From the NCBI GenBank assembly GCA_038030265.1, contig CM075937.1, forward strand, positions 32,406,198 through 32,470,197: DNA of 64,000 nucleotides, given 5' to 3'. This document shows positions 35,501 through 45,730 of the stretch, piece by piece (position 1 is the stretch's first letter; each line of letters starts with the position of its first letter). The stretch is from Corythucha ciliata. Lineage: Eukaryota > Arthropoda > Insecta > Hemiptera > Tingidae. The position numbers and the translations under genes were made by a program. Under the pieces are notes generated by a model. That model searched no databases, was not told where the DNA came from, and worked only from the letters and a program-made list of their open reading frames with translations.

Positions 35501-37890
35501 AACCCTTAAGGTCGTAGAAGCAATCCCCCGCCACACTTTTTCTTCATTCATTCGTCACATTCATTCCACCTTTCCTATTTTTTTTTCTTTAGCTTATACT
35601 TACAAGTTGACAATGTTTATCTCCCATCCCTCCCTTTCGCATCATTTTTACAGACCGGCTTCACAGTGGGCACATGCCCTTTGAACTTGATTCAACAATT
35701 TTTTACAGGGCGAAGGCTAAGTAATTTATAATATAAATTAATGGAAATGAAAATAAATTAAAATGTGGATAAAAAAAATGCGTTTAGTCTTACTCACTCA
35801 AAATTGTATTTCAACAGGTACGAAGTGCACCAAAACACGCACCACCGAATGCACGATCACTCACGACATCCACTTATGCTTTTTCAGTTCATATTTTTGG
35901 GAATGTCGAATTAATTTTAGATAGTGACAGAGCACGGGAAAAAAATGTGTTCTCATAAAAAGCCCCTCTATCAAGCAGACCAGTGTCGAATGCTCGGCGT
36001 TAAGGCTTACACTAAATTAGGGATGGCGCGGGAGGGAAGTAAAGCCGGCGGGGGCGACACGGAATGAGTGCGAGAGAGTGCGGGGCGGCGTGGCGCGGAG
36101 TGAGAGAGAGGGTGAGGGTGTGATTCCCCAACAGTCCACGGCTATAGTCCGCAACTCACACGAAAGCAACCTTGTGTGGGGGGATGACCAAGAATGGAAG
36201 GGGGCGGGATGCGAAAAGGGGGTCTGTGTGCAACGGTGGGTTTTACTCCCGACTCCCTCCATTTCGGCTCTGAGCCTAATTAACCACCCACCCAATTGAT
36301 GAAGAAGTATGACACGAGACGAATGTTGGATGCGAGTTGAAACTGTTGGAAAAGAGGCGAGCTCGTCGTACTTCCAAATCCTTTTTTTTTTTTGGTTCAC
36401 CTACTTATAGGTAAGTGACCAATGGGTGGATGTACCCCCTTTTTCCTACGCCGGTAGGTTGTTCCCAAGTCCCGTGGGATTTGCATGGGATCAATGAGGA
36501 AGGGGCACCCCTCTCTATTCTCGCTAAGGTTCTGCCTCGGACTTCTGTAATGAGTACGTACGCCGTTCTTCTTTCACAATTTCCCTGGAGTTTAATCCTC
36601 AAAACTATTAATTTTGAGTGAAACTTATTCTGTAAAAAATTATCAAATTGAAGGTTTTGGTGATCCTACATCAAATACATTCAAATTGTGAACCATTTCA
36701 TCAGTGAGCCCACACACTCACCTGACTGCAGTGAAATTTACGCCAATCAAGTCATTAACTCCTCCTCTCCCTTTTGGACCTGAAACCCAGCTAAAAGGGC
36801 TGGGTCTATCTCTTCTCCTGTGATACTGAGGCTGCGCGAATTAATTAACGCGAACATGCAAATAAAGCTGGAGGTTTACCGGGGCGTGGCAGACACCAAG
36901 CGCCTGCTCTCCTGTAGTTAGTTATACTCAACGCCCCGTTGTAGTCCGTTTACCACTACATGGTTCAAACAACTTAGAAATTGAAATATTTAAAGAATCT
37001 CAAATAAGAGTCAAATCGACTGAGGAGGTTGGGCTTTGTTGGAATTGGAAATTGATTGAAAAACGACTGTAGCGCTCCGTCTGCATCCCTCAGTTATACC
37101 CTTAGAGTTGAATTTTTGAAACCGCAACTGCCCTTTAAAAAAGTGGTTGGTATTTGATGAGAGAGATAGAGCGAAATAAAATAAAAAATCTATAAGACTA
37201 ACCGGATTTGGAAGCATAACACTATTGGTTGATGAGAAATGCGGTCCGAAGTTATCATAATGTCTATTGAATCGAGCAGAAAACTCCAAAATGGGAGGGG
37301 GAAAAACTGAGTCATTAATTTTTTTTTAATGTCCCTCCTTTTTAAACCGAGGAAATCCTTGGTTTCCATTACCTTCTCCTTCACACCATACACACCGATA
37401 CAGCCTCTCCTTCGTCTTCTCCACCCCCCCCCCCCGATCATTCGATCTGTGTGGAGAATCTGTAATGTTTCAAAGAAAACAAAGACTATTGTTGCACCTG
37501 TCAATCATTTCTTTTAGTTGGACCATCGCCCCCCCCCCTACCACCACCCGCTTTCAGGCCTCACCTCAACAACAACATTGGTCAACTCATGAACTCAATG
37601 ACCGTTTCACTGTTCGGTAAGATATCATTGATAATATTTACAGGAAAACTATTGTGAAAAGGGAAGAAGAATGTTTTCTGAAGAAGAATGTGATCCGCAG
37701 AGGAGCCAATTTTACAGTTGAAAAAACACGTGAAAAAGAGAATAACTTGAAATGGTTGGTAATGTCACGAACGAGGCGGCCATCAGCCTTTCTCTATAAT
37801 CCTGCTGAGAGAATTAAAACTCTTAAAAATTCACAATAATTTCTGTTGGCAGGCAGTACGCATGACGAATTTTCCAAATATTTTTCATAA
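32510..37890. other. Plain AT-rich sequence, no gene seen
   Basis: No gene or mobile element could be supported. Homopolymer tracts include G at 32864-32874 and 35309-35320, C at 34360-34370, 37424-37435 and 37529-37538, and A runs near 33974 and 34965. A GC-richer patch (about 36850-36950) contains ATGCAAAT but nothing else I can interpret. Confidence 0.5.
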
Positions 37891-37909
37891 GTAAAATTCA
37901 TTCATCCAG

Positions 37910-38202
37910 ATTTATTACACAAATTATCGACCAATTAGGGCTATTAGGCGGAAAAAATACCTACGCTGTATTTTTCTTATAAAGCGACGTCTCGTCGGCC
38001 AATTCGCCGACCTCATCAGGCACCGTCAATAACATTCACCAATAACCATGAACATTTGAATGTTATTGACTTAACTTCCTTTTTCGTTGCCTGGTGAGGT
38101 CGGTGAATTGGCCGACGAAACGTCACTTTTTATGAAAAATACAGCGTAGGTATTTTTTTCACCTAATATAGCCCTAATTGTTCGATAATATGTGTATAAA
38201 TC
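37910..38202. mobile_element. Palindromic element with ~120-base arms
   Basis: The left arm runs from about 37910 (ATTTATTACACAAATTATCG, then CAATTAGGGCTAT, AAATACCTACGCTGTATTTT, GACGTCTCGTCGGCCAATTC and GCCGACCTCATCAGGCA). It is matched by an inverted right arm ending near 38202. The central loop is about 60 bases. The 13-base phrase TTCATTCATCCAG occurs just before the left arm (37897-37909) and again 40 bases beyond the right arm (38242-38254), so the true right border may be 38241. No open frame. Superfamily unassigned. Confidence 0.75.
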
Positions 38203-38254
38203 AAAATTATTAGAATGGGCGATAGTTTTTGTTTCACAATGTTCATTCATCCAG

Positions 38255-38720
38255 GCTAACCTTTAAAGGAACCGCTAATTTTTTTGCAACAGTTTCAGGG
38301 AGCATTGTTGGGGGGGGGGGGGGTGCTACACCTTAACTTCGCGCTTCCTTGAAGGAGCGGTATTTTTATGGTCATATACTTATGATTACACCAAGGAAGA
38401 TAGTCTAGCCTACAAAATAGTAAAGCCTAGCCTCGTGGAGTAGTTTCTTGTGCCATTTTTCGCCCTCAGAAATATGTATATGTACAGGAAATAGAAGAAC
38501 TCGTTCAATTTGAATTATTCCGATTCCAATTCCAAGGGCCTAACGAAGGAAGAAAAAGCACGCTATCAGATCCCAATTCAGTTTCGCAAAATGTTTTGTT
38601 TCACACTTTGCTTTCGGTTTCTTCGGGACCGATGAGGGAGTCAACCAATTTCACGGTTGTGTTTGAAAATCTCAATTCATACGGAACCTCCACACATCTT
38701 TTACGTTGGCTATCGTTCGT
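38255..38720. other. No gene seen
   Basis: Plain sequence with a 14-base G run (38310-38323), the longest G tract in the window. A minus-strand frame runs from the family-2 array into this part but has no independent support. Confidence 0.5.
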
Positions 38721-38910
38721 AAGAAATAATATAAATGGCCATACTGACAATGTGTGTCCTAGGAATGACCATTCGCACCCTATACGTATACAAATGGCTT
38801 GATGAACTATTTTTCGCACCATAAAACTGTCAAAACTGACTATTTGCGTCCGCAAAATGGTTAAATTAACGATTCGTGCCTTGACAATGGCCGAACTGGG
38901 GGCCCTATGT
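38721..38910. repeat. Family 2 array, short
   Basis: About six units with the AAATGGCCATACTGACNAT or AAAACTGACTATTTGCG pattern, about 30 bases apart. Confidence 0.6.
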
Positions 38911-39700
38911 CGTACCACAATGGACCATTTTCCGGAAAAATAAAAAAAAAAATTAAAATGCGTGGAAAGTAGGGTGAAGTGATCACGAAAAAACATTTTA
39001 AAACTTTTTTGCCCCACTCCCATGCAGAAAAATGAAAAGATGAAAAATAGGGATGTGACGTCACAACATTGTAAAAAGAGGCTGAAGTATACGATGGGGT
39101 AGCGAGGTTCGATTTTTCAAAGGTTATTCGACTCATAACAAATAAGAAGGTTAGAACCCACCTCACCCCCTTCCAGTGTTTAGAAGAAGTAAGGAGGAGT
39201 CTATTCTCCAACTTCTGCCTTTTCGTTTAGATATTTTTTGTGTTGGTTAAAGTGAATAGTCCCTCGCCTTTTTATTTATTTATTTTTTCAGAGATTAGAA
39301 AAATGGCTCGTGAACTTGGTGCCCGGCGAAGTAAAGGCTCCCAAAGAAGGAGAAGCCAGCTTAAAAAAAAAAAACATGTTGATATTGTTCTACGATGATC
39401 GTTGTAGAATTCAGTCATCGCAGAAAAACTGTCCTAGGGGTTCATGATAATGGCGATAAGGTTTATTATGAGTCGAAACTTCCCCGACGCATATTTTTAA
39501 AAAATGCTTCATAACAACAGAGAAAACATTTACCCCTATTTCTTTTCACAGTGCAGTGACGTCACTTTCAAGTGGGAAAGTTCAAAATTTTAATCTTTGG
39601 TTTCAAGATTGGTGTTGCTAATTCCAGGGAAACATTTGCCTTTAAAACATTAATGTACCACGTACTAAAAGGTTTCATAGCCAAAACACCGGTTTTTTCA
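38911..39700. other. No gene seen
   Basis: Plain sequence with A- and T-rich tracts and no supported feature. Confidence 0.4.
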
Positions 39701-39885
39701 CGTTGGAAAATGGTCCATTGACTAGAACTACAAATTCGGGCCGTGAAAATATCACTCTGGCTATAATCACACCTAGAAATGACCATACTGACAGTTTGTG
39801 CCGTAAAAATTAAAAGTCCTGCCGATGACAGATGATTCCTGCCCTTGTAATGGCAAAGTTGACCATTCGCGTGTCACAAATGACC
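39701..39885. repeat. Family 2 array, short
   Basis: About six diverged units of the AAAATGGC...ACTGAC...TTCGCG pattern. The array runs directly into the 86-bp duplication that follows. Confidence 0.55.
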
Positions 39886-40045
39886 TGTGGAATTCACGTT
39901 TTCCTAGCCTTTTCCGGAACGAATGCTGAGATCCGGGACTCGAACCCATCGAGCGCTGTGTGAAAATGAAATGTGGAATTCACGTTTTCCTAGCCTTTTC
40001 CGGAACGAATGCTGAGATCCGGGACTCGAACCCATCGAGCGCTGT
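39886..40045 (-). repeat. 86-bp tandem duplication carrying a tRNA-like B box
   Basis: TGTGGAATTCACG begins copies at 39886 and 39972. The ~72 bases from there to GAGCGCTGT are identical, and a short A-rich linker separates them. On the minus strand each copy contains GGTTCGAGTCCC, matching the pol III B-box consensus, preceded by a GACAGCGCTCGATG-like anticodon-side segment in the second copy. A convincing A box and a full cloverleaf are missing. Best read as a duplicated tRNA-derived SINE fragment. Confidence 0.5.
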
Positions 40046-40085
40046 CCCTGCCATGGATCCTTGCCTCTGTTGGGATACCATATCC

Positions 40086-40165
40086 CAGGGGTTCCCAAAC
40101 CCGGGGTCGCGACCCCAAGTAGGGTCGCGGATTGTTTTTCTTAGGGTCGTGGACTGTTTCGGCCA
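40086..40165. mobile_element. hAT-like transposon end fragment
   Basis: The sequence starts CAGGGGTTCCCAAACCCGGG and continues with GGTCGCGACCCC and AGGGTCGCGGATTG. CAGNGGTTCCCAAAC followed by GGTCGCGACCC is the familiar terminus of many animal hAT elements and MITEs. The matching inverted end was not found nearby, so this is one end only or a truncated copy. Confidence 0.5.
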
Positions 40166-40860
40166 TTTCATTTGAAGTACCCGGTCCTCGAGCTACCTAC
40201 TGCCTTCAGCCAGAGTACAATTCCCTGCACTTACATTACTTTTATGTAAGTGCGGTCTCCGCTCAATTGTTTGCTCTCGTAATTATATGTATATGTAGGT
40301 ACCTATACTAAATGGGGAACTTGCATGAATCTCATATTGGGTAGAAAAGCATACTGCTGATTTGACCCGTGAACTGAAGGATAACAACGGAAGTTGCAAC
40401 CCGATTGCTGCGTTTTAAGATTTTTAAAAAAGGTTCAAAGTTGTTCAGAAGGGGATGGATGGTGCGAGGGGAAATGACGTAAATACTTACTTGTGAAGCA
40501 TTTGAGGGAGCTCTAAAATTATTTGTTTACAAATAACATGTAAAATTTCTCCCCCAGTAGAGTAAACGCGTCTAACCCCCTCTTCCCCGCATCATCAATT
40601 TCAATAATTAAGTTTTGACGTAACCGAACCCCCACTCAAAATTTTTAAAAATTCACTAAAAAAGCATCCTTGTCTGATCTCAAAGTTTCTGGAAGAGCCC
40701 TCTTTAAGCAACACCAACTTTTGAAAAATGTGCAAGTTCTTCATTAAATTCGAATGAAAGAAAACCTAACAGTTTATAGCAGGCGTGAATTCGCGAATTT
40801 TTAGAAAATTGTGTGCAGACACTGGCGGACCTACATACCTGTAGGGGCCCTGGAGCGGAA
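40166..40860. other. No gene seen
   Basis: Plain sequence. GCACTTACAT and ATGTAAGTGC form a perfect 10-bp hairpin near 40223-40249. Near 40822-40860 the phrase ACTGGCGGACCTACATACCT followed by GGGGCCC starts the leader of the next family-1 array. Confidence 0.45.
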
Positions 40861-40869
40861 ATCTTTATG

Positions 40870-41700
40870 AGGCTCCAAAGTATCTAAATAAACAAGAAAG
40901 ATAATTTTTAAGTAGCGTTTAGTTACGGATTTTCCCTTATTTTAGCCATGAACCCTATCCTATTCGCCCATTAGCGCTAATGCTCAATTTAGCCGCCAAT
41001 TAGCTGTTTTCTCAACTTTGCCAATTTTAGCTCCAAGTTAGTGGGGTTTTTCACCTGTAGCCACAATTTCGCGTTTTCCTCAATTTTAGCTGCAAATAGG
41101 CGAATTTTTCCATTTCTAGCAGCGAATAAGCACTTTATATCGATTAAATACGCTGAAAAATAGCGTTTTTCTCAATTTTAGCCGCACTAATTAGTGATTT
41201 TCTCAATAGGTATTGGCTGTTAATTAGTGATTTCTTATATACTTACTATCTTTATTATTAATGTCCACGAATGCCATAGCCGTACACACTTACACAGTGG
41301 GCCAGATTGTAATTTCTCAGGAGGGGCGGGACTTGTTGACATGAATTAACGTTTTTTCTACACTTCAACCGCGAGGTAGCGACGGTTCTCAATTTCAGCA
41401 GCGGATCAGCGATTTTTTTCGAATTTAGCAACGATTTAATTCGCGATTTTTCTCAATTTTGATCGTGAATTACCGTTAATTTGTTCTAATTTTAGCCACT
41501 AATTAGCGCGTTTTCTACATTACCTAGAATTAGCAGTTTTGCTAAGTTTTCACATTCAGCCATGAATAAGCGATTAAATTTTGGCCCTGAATTAGCGTTT
41601 TTCTCAATTTTATCCGCAAAGTAGAGATTTTCTTTACTTTTAACTACGAAGTTGCCTTCAGAAACTAAGAATTAGCTTTTACTCATTTTTAGCTGCGATT
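40870..41700. repeat. Degenerate ~30-bp tandem array, family 1, with leader
   Basis: The leader (AATAAACAAGAAAGATAATT, then TAAGTAGCG) is followed by about 22 units of the TCAATTTTAGCCGCGAATTA type. A unit with TACGAAGTTGCC and GAAACTAAGAATTAG (about 41645-41670) matches the special unit near 709-745, so a longer order exists on top of the ~30-base period. Confidence 0.65.
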
Positions 41701-41929
41701 ATACAGGGGCGTAGCCTGTACGTAGCCTGGACAAGGCAAGAATGGGCAGCTGCCCGCACCCATCTTCAACTCGTCCTCGTTTGAAACCGATTGTTCGATC
41801 GGAAACCGTAAATTTATGCCTATTCAAAATTTCTGATTGGCACTAAATTTGAACAATGTGTCCTTCAAAAACGAGAAATATACGTAATATTCTGCAGAAA
41901 AAAATGTCATTTTTTGCAAAGTTGCACTA

Positions 41930-42135
41930 ATTCACGGCTGGAATGAGGACGAAACGATAATTAGCGGCTAGCGGCACTTATTTGCTACGAAAAATGAGAT
42001 AAATCGCTAATTCACAGCTAAAACCGAGCAAAAACGGTAACTCGTAGCTGATATTGAAACATATTGCGTTAATTCGCTGCTAAAATTGAGAAAAAGTGTC
42101 AATTTTTAGCTGAAATGAGCACTTTATCTCAATGT
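41930..42135. repeat. Family 1 array, opposite orientation
   Basis: About seven units of GCTAAAATTGAGAAAAAG-type sequence, the complement of the preceding array. The orientation flip is separated by about 230 bases that start with CAGGGGCGTAGCC, a phrase often found at ends of invertebrate repeats. Confidence 0.6.
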
Positions 42136-42329
42136 TAGTCCTGAATTAGTGCTATTGACTTTGAATTGAGCAGTGATAAAATGACAATGTGGGGTTGTAA
42201 TTTAGAAAATGCTAAAATTTTGTAACAGCTTGCCAATAATATTTTGCGTTGTCGTGGCCGGCTTGCCTGCGGGTTCACTGAAAATCAAGCACCGAGCAAT
42301 GCAATTTCGCGCACATGTAGAACAAAAAA

Positions 42330-42435
42330 TTGCAAACTCGTGGGTGGTCTGACCCAAACTTTGCAATTTCGTGAATGGTCTGACCCAAAGCTTGCAATTT
42401 CGTGAATGTTCTGACCCAAAAGTTGCAATTTCGCA
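42330..42435. repeat. Exact 31-bp tandem repeat (family 4)
   Basis: Unit starts at 42330, 42361, 42392 and 42423, an exact 31-base period. The unit contains TTGCAATTTCGTGAATG and TCTGACCCAAA. The two central units differ at only a few positions, so this array is much younger than its neighbours. Confidence 0.85.
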
Positions 42436-42499
42436 GATTTGGAACATTGATGTCATGTGATATTGTGGCAGAATTTGGGCTCTGTCGTGACTGGCTTGT

Positions 42500-42900
42500 C
42501 CGGGTTCCTAATTTTGGCATGCATTTAGCGATTTTTCCAAATTTATGTTGTAAATAATCGTTTTTTGTTTTTTTTTTTTTCAAAAGCAGAGAATTGATGC
42601 CATTTCTGTGTTCTGTAATGGGCGATTTTTCGTGATTTCAGTTGTGAATTTGCCATTTTTTAAACTTTAGCCGTGATTTTTGTTTCACATTTATAACATT
42701 GAATCAGCGCTTCTTCCATTTTAGCAGTGGGCTTGGCCCAAGAACACCACGTTTGCGTTTTTACATATTTTAGCCTATGTATAATACACCACGAATCAGC
42801 GTTGTTTTCTCTATTATGGTCTGGAACCATGAATGAGCACTTTTTCACTGAATTACCCTTGAATATTAGCCCTTTTTCCATACTTTTTGCCACGTACTTG
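42500..42900. repeat. Family 1 array
   Basis: About twelve loose units of the TTTTAGC...GAATCAGCG type with T-rich linkers. More diverged than the 40.9 kb array. Confidence 0.5.
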
Positions 42901-44340
42901 CCCCAAAGAACAGCACATTTTTTGTCCCTTTCAACTGACGCCTGCCTAGGTGTATTTTGAGTGAGATCGCGTCCTGCTCAGATTGAAACTTTTTACCCCC
43001 CCCCCTCTCCTTGCTCTTTTATTGTCACGTCTGGAAAAAATGTTCCCCGATGTTTTCCTAGTGGGTGCAATGTGGCTTATTTCAACGATTTTCGCTGAAT
43101 TCCCGAACCTTTAGTGTGAATTCTCAGTAAAAATTCAACCAATTTCCAATTTTCTAACGTCATTTGAAAGCTTACAAAATGGGCATTTTTTTACAATAGC
43201 GTATCCGACCCACTATGGATTGAGCGAAATTCACTTCTGAATGAAACACAAAAATTCAATGTCACACCTTTTCGGTTTTTCAAAAAATAACTAGACGTAC
43301 TTGAAGACAATTATGGAATTATGGCGTGTTATTCTTAGGTTTTCTAATGTGAAATTTTGCGCTCTTTTCAGAAATGTAAATCATTTTATTCTATCTTGAA
43401 CGGTTCGTCCGTTAAGACCGCTTCTTGTGGGAAAGAGGTGGTTTGGCTTAAAAAACTCAAAATTCTCTGTAACTCTGAAACAAAGCGTTTGCGACCGTAT
43501 GTCCACATAGTAATTTTGGTTTGCTACTTAGTAGTACACCATGTGCAAGTATTGCCGGATCCTTCTGAATCACCCTATGTCACTTCACCTTGAAAAGCGT
43601 CGACTCATTCCAAACATATCACACTTAACATTGACGGAAAGTACTTTTCGCACGACTTGCACGGGAAGTGATGAGAACCGCACTGAAAACCTCCCTCGAA
43701 AGTGTCTGTTTTCGTCAACCCGTGCGGAAAAAACGAAAAAGGCACGGGAGTGTGTTAGGAGAACATCTGATTTGGCTTTTAGTGCATTTCATTCAAAAAA
43801 TGCACTATTGGTCTCGCCCTGATGGTCGCACATATGGGTTGTGATACTTTTTTTTCACGTTTCAGAACCCCTAGAACACGAATCCGAGGTCGGTTCGATT
43901 TGCTATATATATATATGGCCCCTCGCTTGTTAGCACGATCACGGTCGCAATTTTTGACTTAGGGCAACCAAATTTGGTCTAAAAATCAATAGCGTGAATA
44001 TCTCGGACGAGTTCGTGATCCAGATGAATCGGTCCACGGGAACGGTGTGAAAGAGGGGTTTGAATTAGTTGAAAATTCGATACCGCACGGCTGTTGCTGC
44101 AATTGCCCCCAAAATTGACACGAGTAATGAAAAATGAACGCGCTTTCGTATGAGACCCTTGTGAACCAAATCCGTTGATATGGCAGGGGAGTTCTCGGCG
44201 GAGGGGAGCTATTAAATTAACGCTATGCCTTACTGGACCACCCAATTACCAAAAAATTTCATTGACACTGAATTTTGAGCCGTCTCTTTTATTTGATTTG
44301 CCTACAGCCTAATAAATATTGAGTAAAAAATCCCGAGGTG
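42901..44340. other. No gene seen
   Basis: Several open frames of 78-93 codons lie here (43357-43593, 43541-43822 and one on the minus strand at 43979-44245). None shows a recognisable motif or a coherent splice structure. A short TA microsatellite lies at about 43904-43915. Confidence 0.4.
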
Positions 44341-44379
44341 GGCCAAAAAGGGAGGAACAAAAAAAATTTAAAAAAAATT

Positions 44380-44455
44380 GTTTCGGATTCGAACCCAGGC
44401 ACTCCGCATTGCGCATTGGTGAAATTGTGACATGCCATTTAACCTAATTTAACTG
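44380..44455 (-). repeat. tRNA-like fragment with B box
   Basis: On the minus strand GGTTCGAATCC matches the B-box consensus. About 55 bases upstream is TTAGGTTAAATGG, a passable A box. The 3' side runs into an A-rich tract on the plus strand (T-rich in its own orientation) rather than a clear poly-A tail. A cloverleaf does not close, so this is a SINE or tRNA remnant, not a tRNA gene. Confidence 0.4.
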
Positions 44456-44488
44456 ATCTGAAAATTAGCGTAACCTGAAAAAAGTTTT

Positions 44489-44879
44489 GTTCCGACAGCA
44501 GCCTGTCGGGAAAAGTGCATTTCATTCATGCGACAATCGAGTCAAACCTCATAAGTTGGAACGATATCAATCAATTATGAATGAAATTTAGGCCGGGATA
44601 AAGATTTTAATTGCAAATAACTCCTCTAACAAGAGTCCACCTTCCCATATCGTATAGGCAACCAAACCGACTGTGTTTCATTTTCATCATTTTGTTCCCC
44701 CTCAGTTGGTGCCAAAAAAAGGGGCCTGCGGTAAAAAGAAACACGATTTTATGATTTTGACTTTCTATACCACGGCCTAAATGTGATTCATAGTTGATTG
44801 ATATCGTTCTAACTTATGAGGTTTGACTCGATTGTCGCATGAATGAAATGCACTTTTCCCGACAGGCTGCTGTCGGAAC
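44489..44879. mobile_element. 391-bp element with ~112-base terminal inverted repeats
   Basis: Left arm: GTTCCGACAGCAGCCTGTCG, then GAAAAGTGCATTTCATTCAT, GCGACAATCGAGTCAAACCT and CATAAGTT-G-GAACGATATC. The right arm is its near-perfect inverted copy, ending CTGCTGTCGGAAC at 44879. Mismatches over about 112 bases are few. TTT flanks both ends (44486-44488 and 44880-44882) and may be a 3-bp TSD. The ~165-base middle has no open frame. The very high arm identity suggests recent origin or gene conversion. Confidence 0.8.
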
Positions 44880-45600
44880 TTTCAGAATGATTTTTTTTTT
44901 TAAATTTTTTTACAGTTAACCAATGTTTGCTGTCCGCAGATTATGTTCTCTTGAAGGTCTCAACTTGTATTCTGTGATATGACGTTATTGTTATTGTTTT
45001 TTTTTTTTTTTTTTGTTCCTCTTTCGGTCTGTGCCTGTTGGTTTGTTCACTGTGTTTGGGTTTCTCACACGTAAATACCATAACATTTCCAGAATGAGTA
45101 CCTGCCTATAAATTCCCCATCGTCGTGCGAAAAACGTCGTTCATTACTCGTCGGAAAGTGAAATATCATGTGCTCGTGTAATAGACTCACTCGACTGCGT
45201 CTCGTTCGTCTAACAACACTCGCACGATATTTCTTACTTTCCGCACTTGTTATGAAATGTACTATTACATCACTACTATAGCAGTGACGTAAAGTATTTT
45301 CGTTCTCTCCTTGGCGTACAGTAGGGAAATATCATGCTGAGATAATAAAGTGTTATAGAGTTTCCCATTTGCTCAAAATTGTGCAACGGGGCAATTCATT
45401 TCCATCTGTCTTCTCCATTAACATGTGATATAACTCAGAAAAGACGGGTGGAAATGAACTGGCCAAATCCGCCAGAAACGCTATTAATTTTGTCGTGAGG
45501 TTACCATGCGAAAAAACCACTTTCTCCGTACGGCAAGCGAAAATTTATTTTCGCTGATGGTTTGGCAGATAATTACAGTACATAATATGTAATATGTATT
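44880..45600. other. No gene seen
   Basis: Plain sequence with a T run at about 44999-45014. No supported feature. Confidence 0.4.
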
Positions 45601-45730
45601 TCACAACGAGTGAGGAAAGCGTCACTTTATGCGCGAGGAGGGCTTTGCTCCTAAAGAATCCAATTCCGCGGGGTTTTCTGCCTAAAAAGCTATTTCCGCA
45701 GGTTTTGTAAGCCCAATGGAAGAGCCTCAT
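45600..45730. repeat. Short family 3 array
   Basis: About four units with a CCAATTCCGCGGGGTTTT or CTATTTCCGCAGGTTTT pattern. Two further phrases resembling each other (TGGCAGCATTCCGCATTTT near 45870 and TGGCTGCATTCCACAATTT near 46231) follow. Confidence 0.45.
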
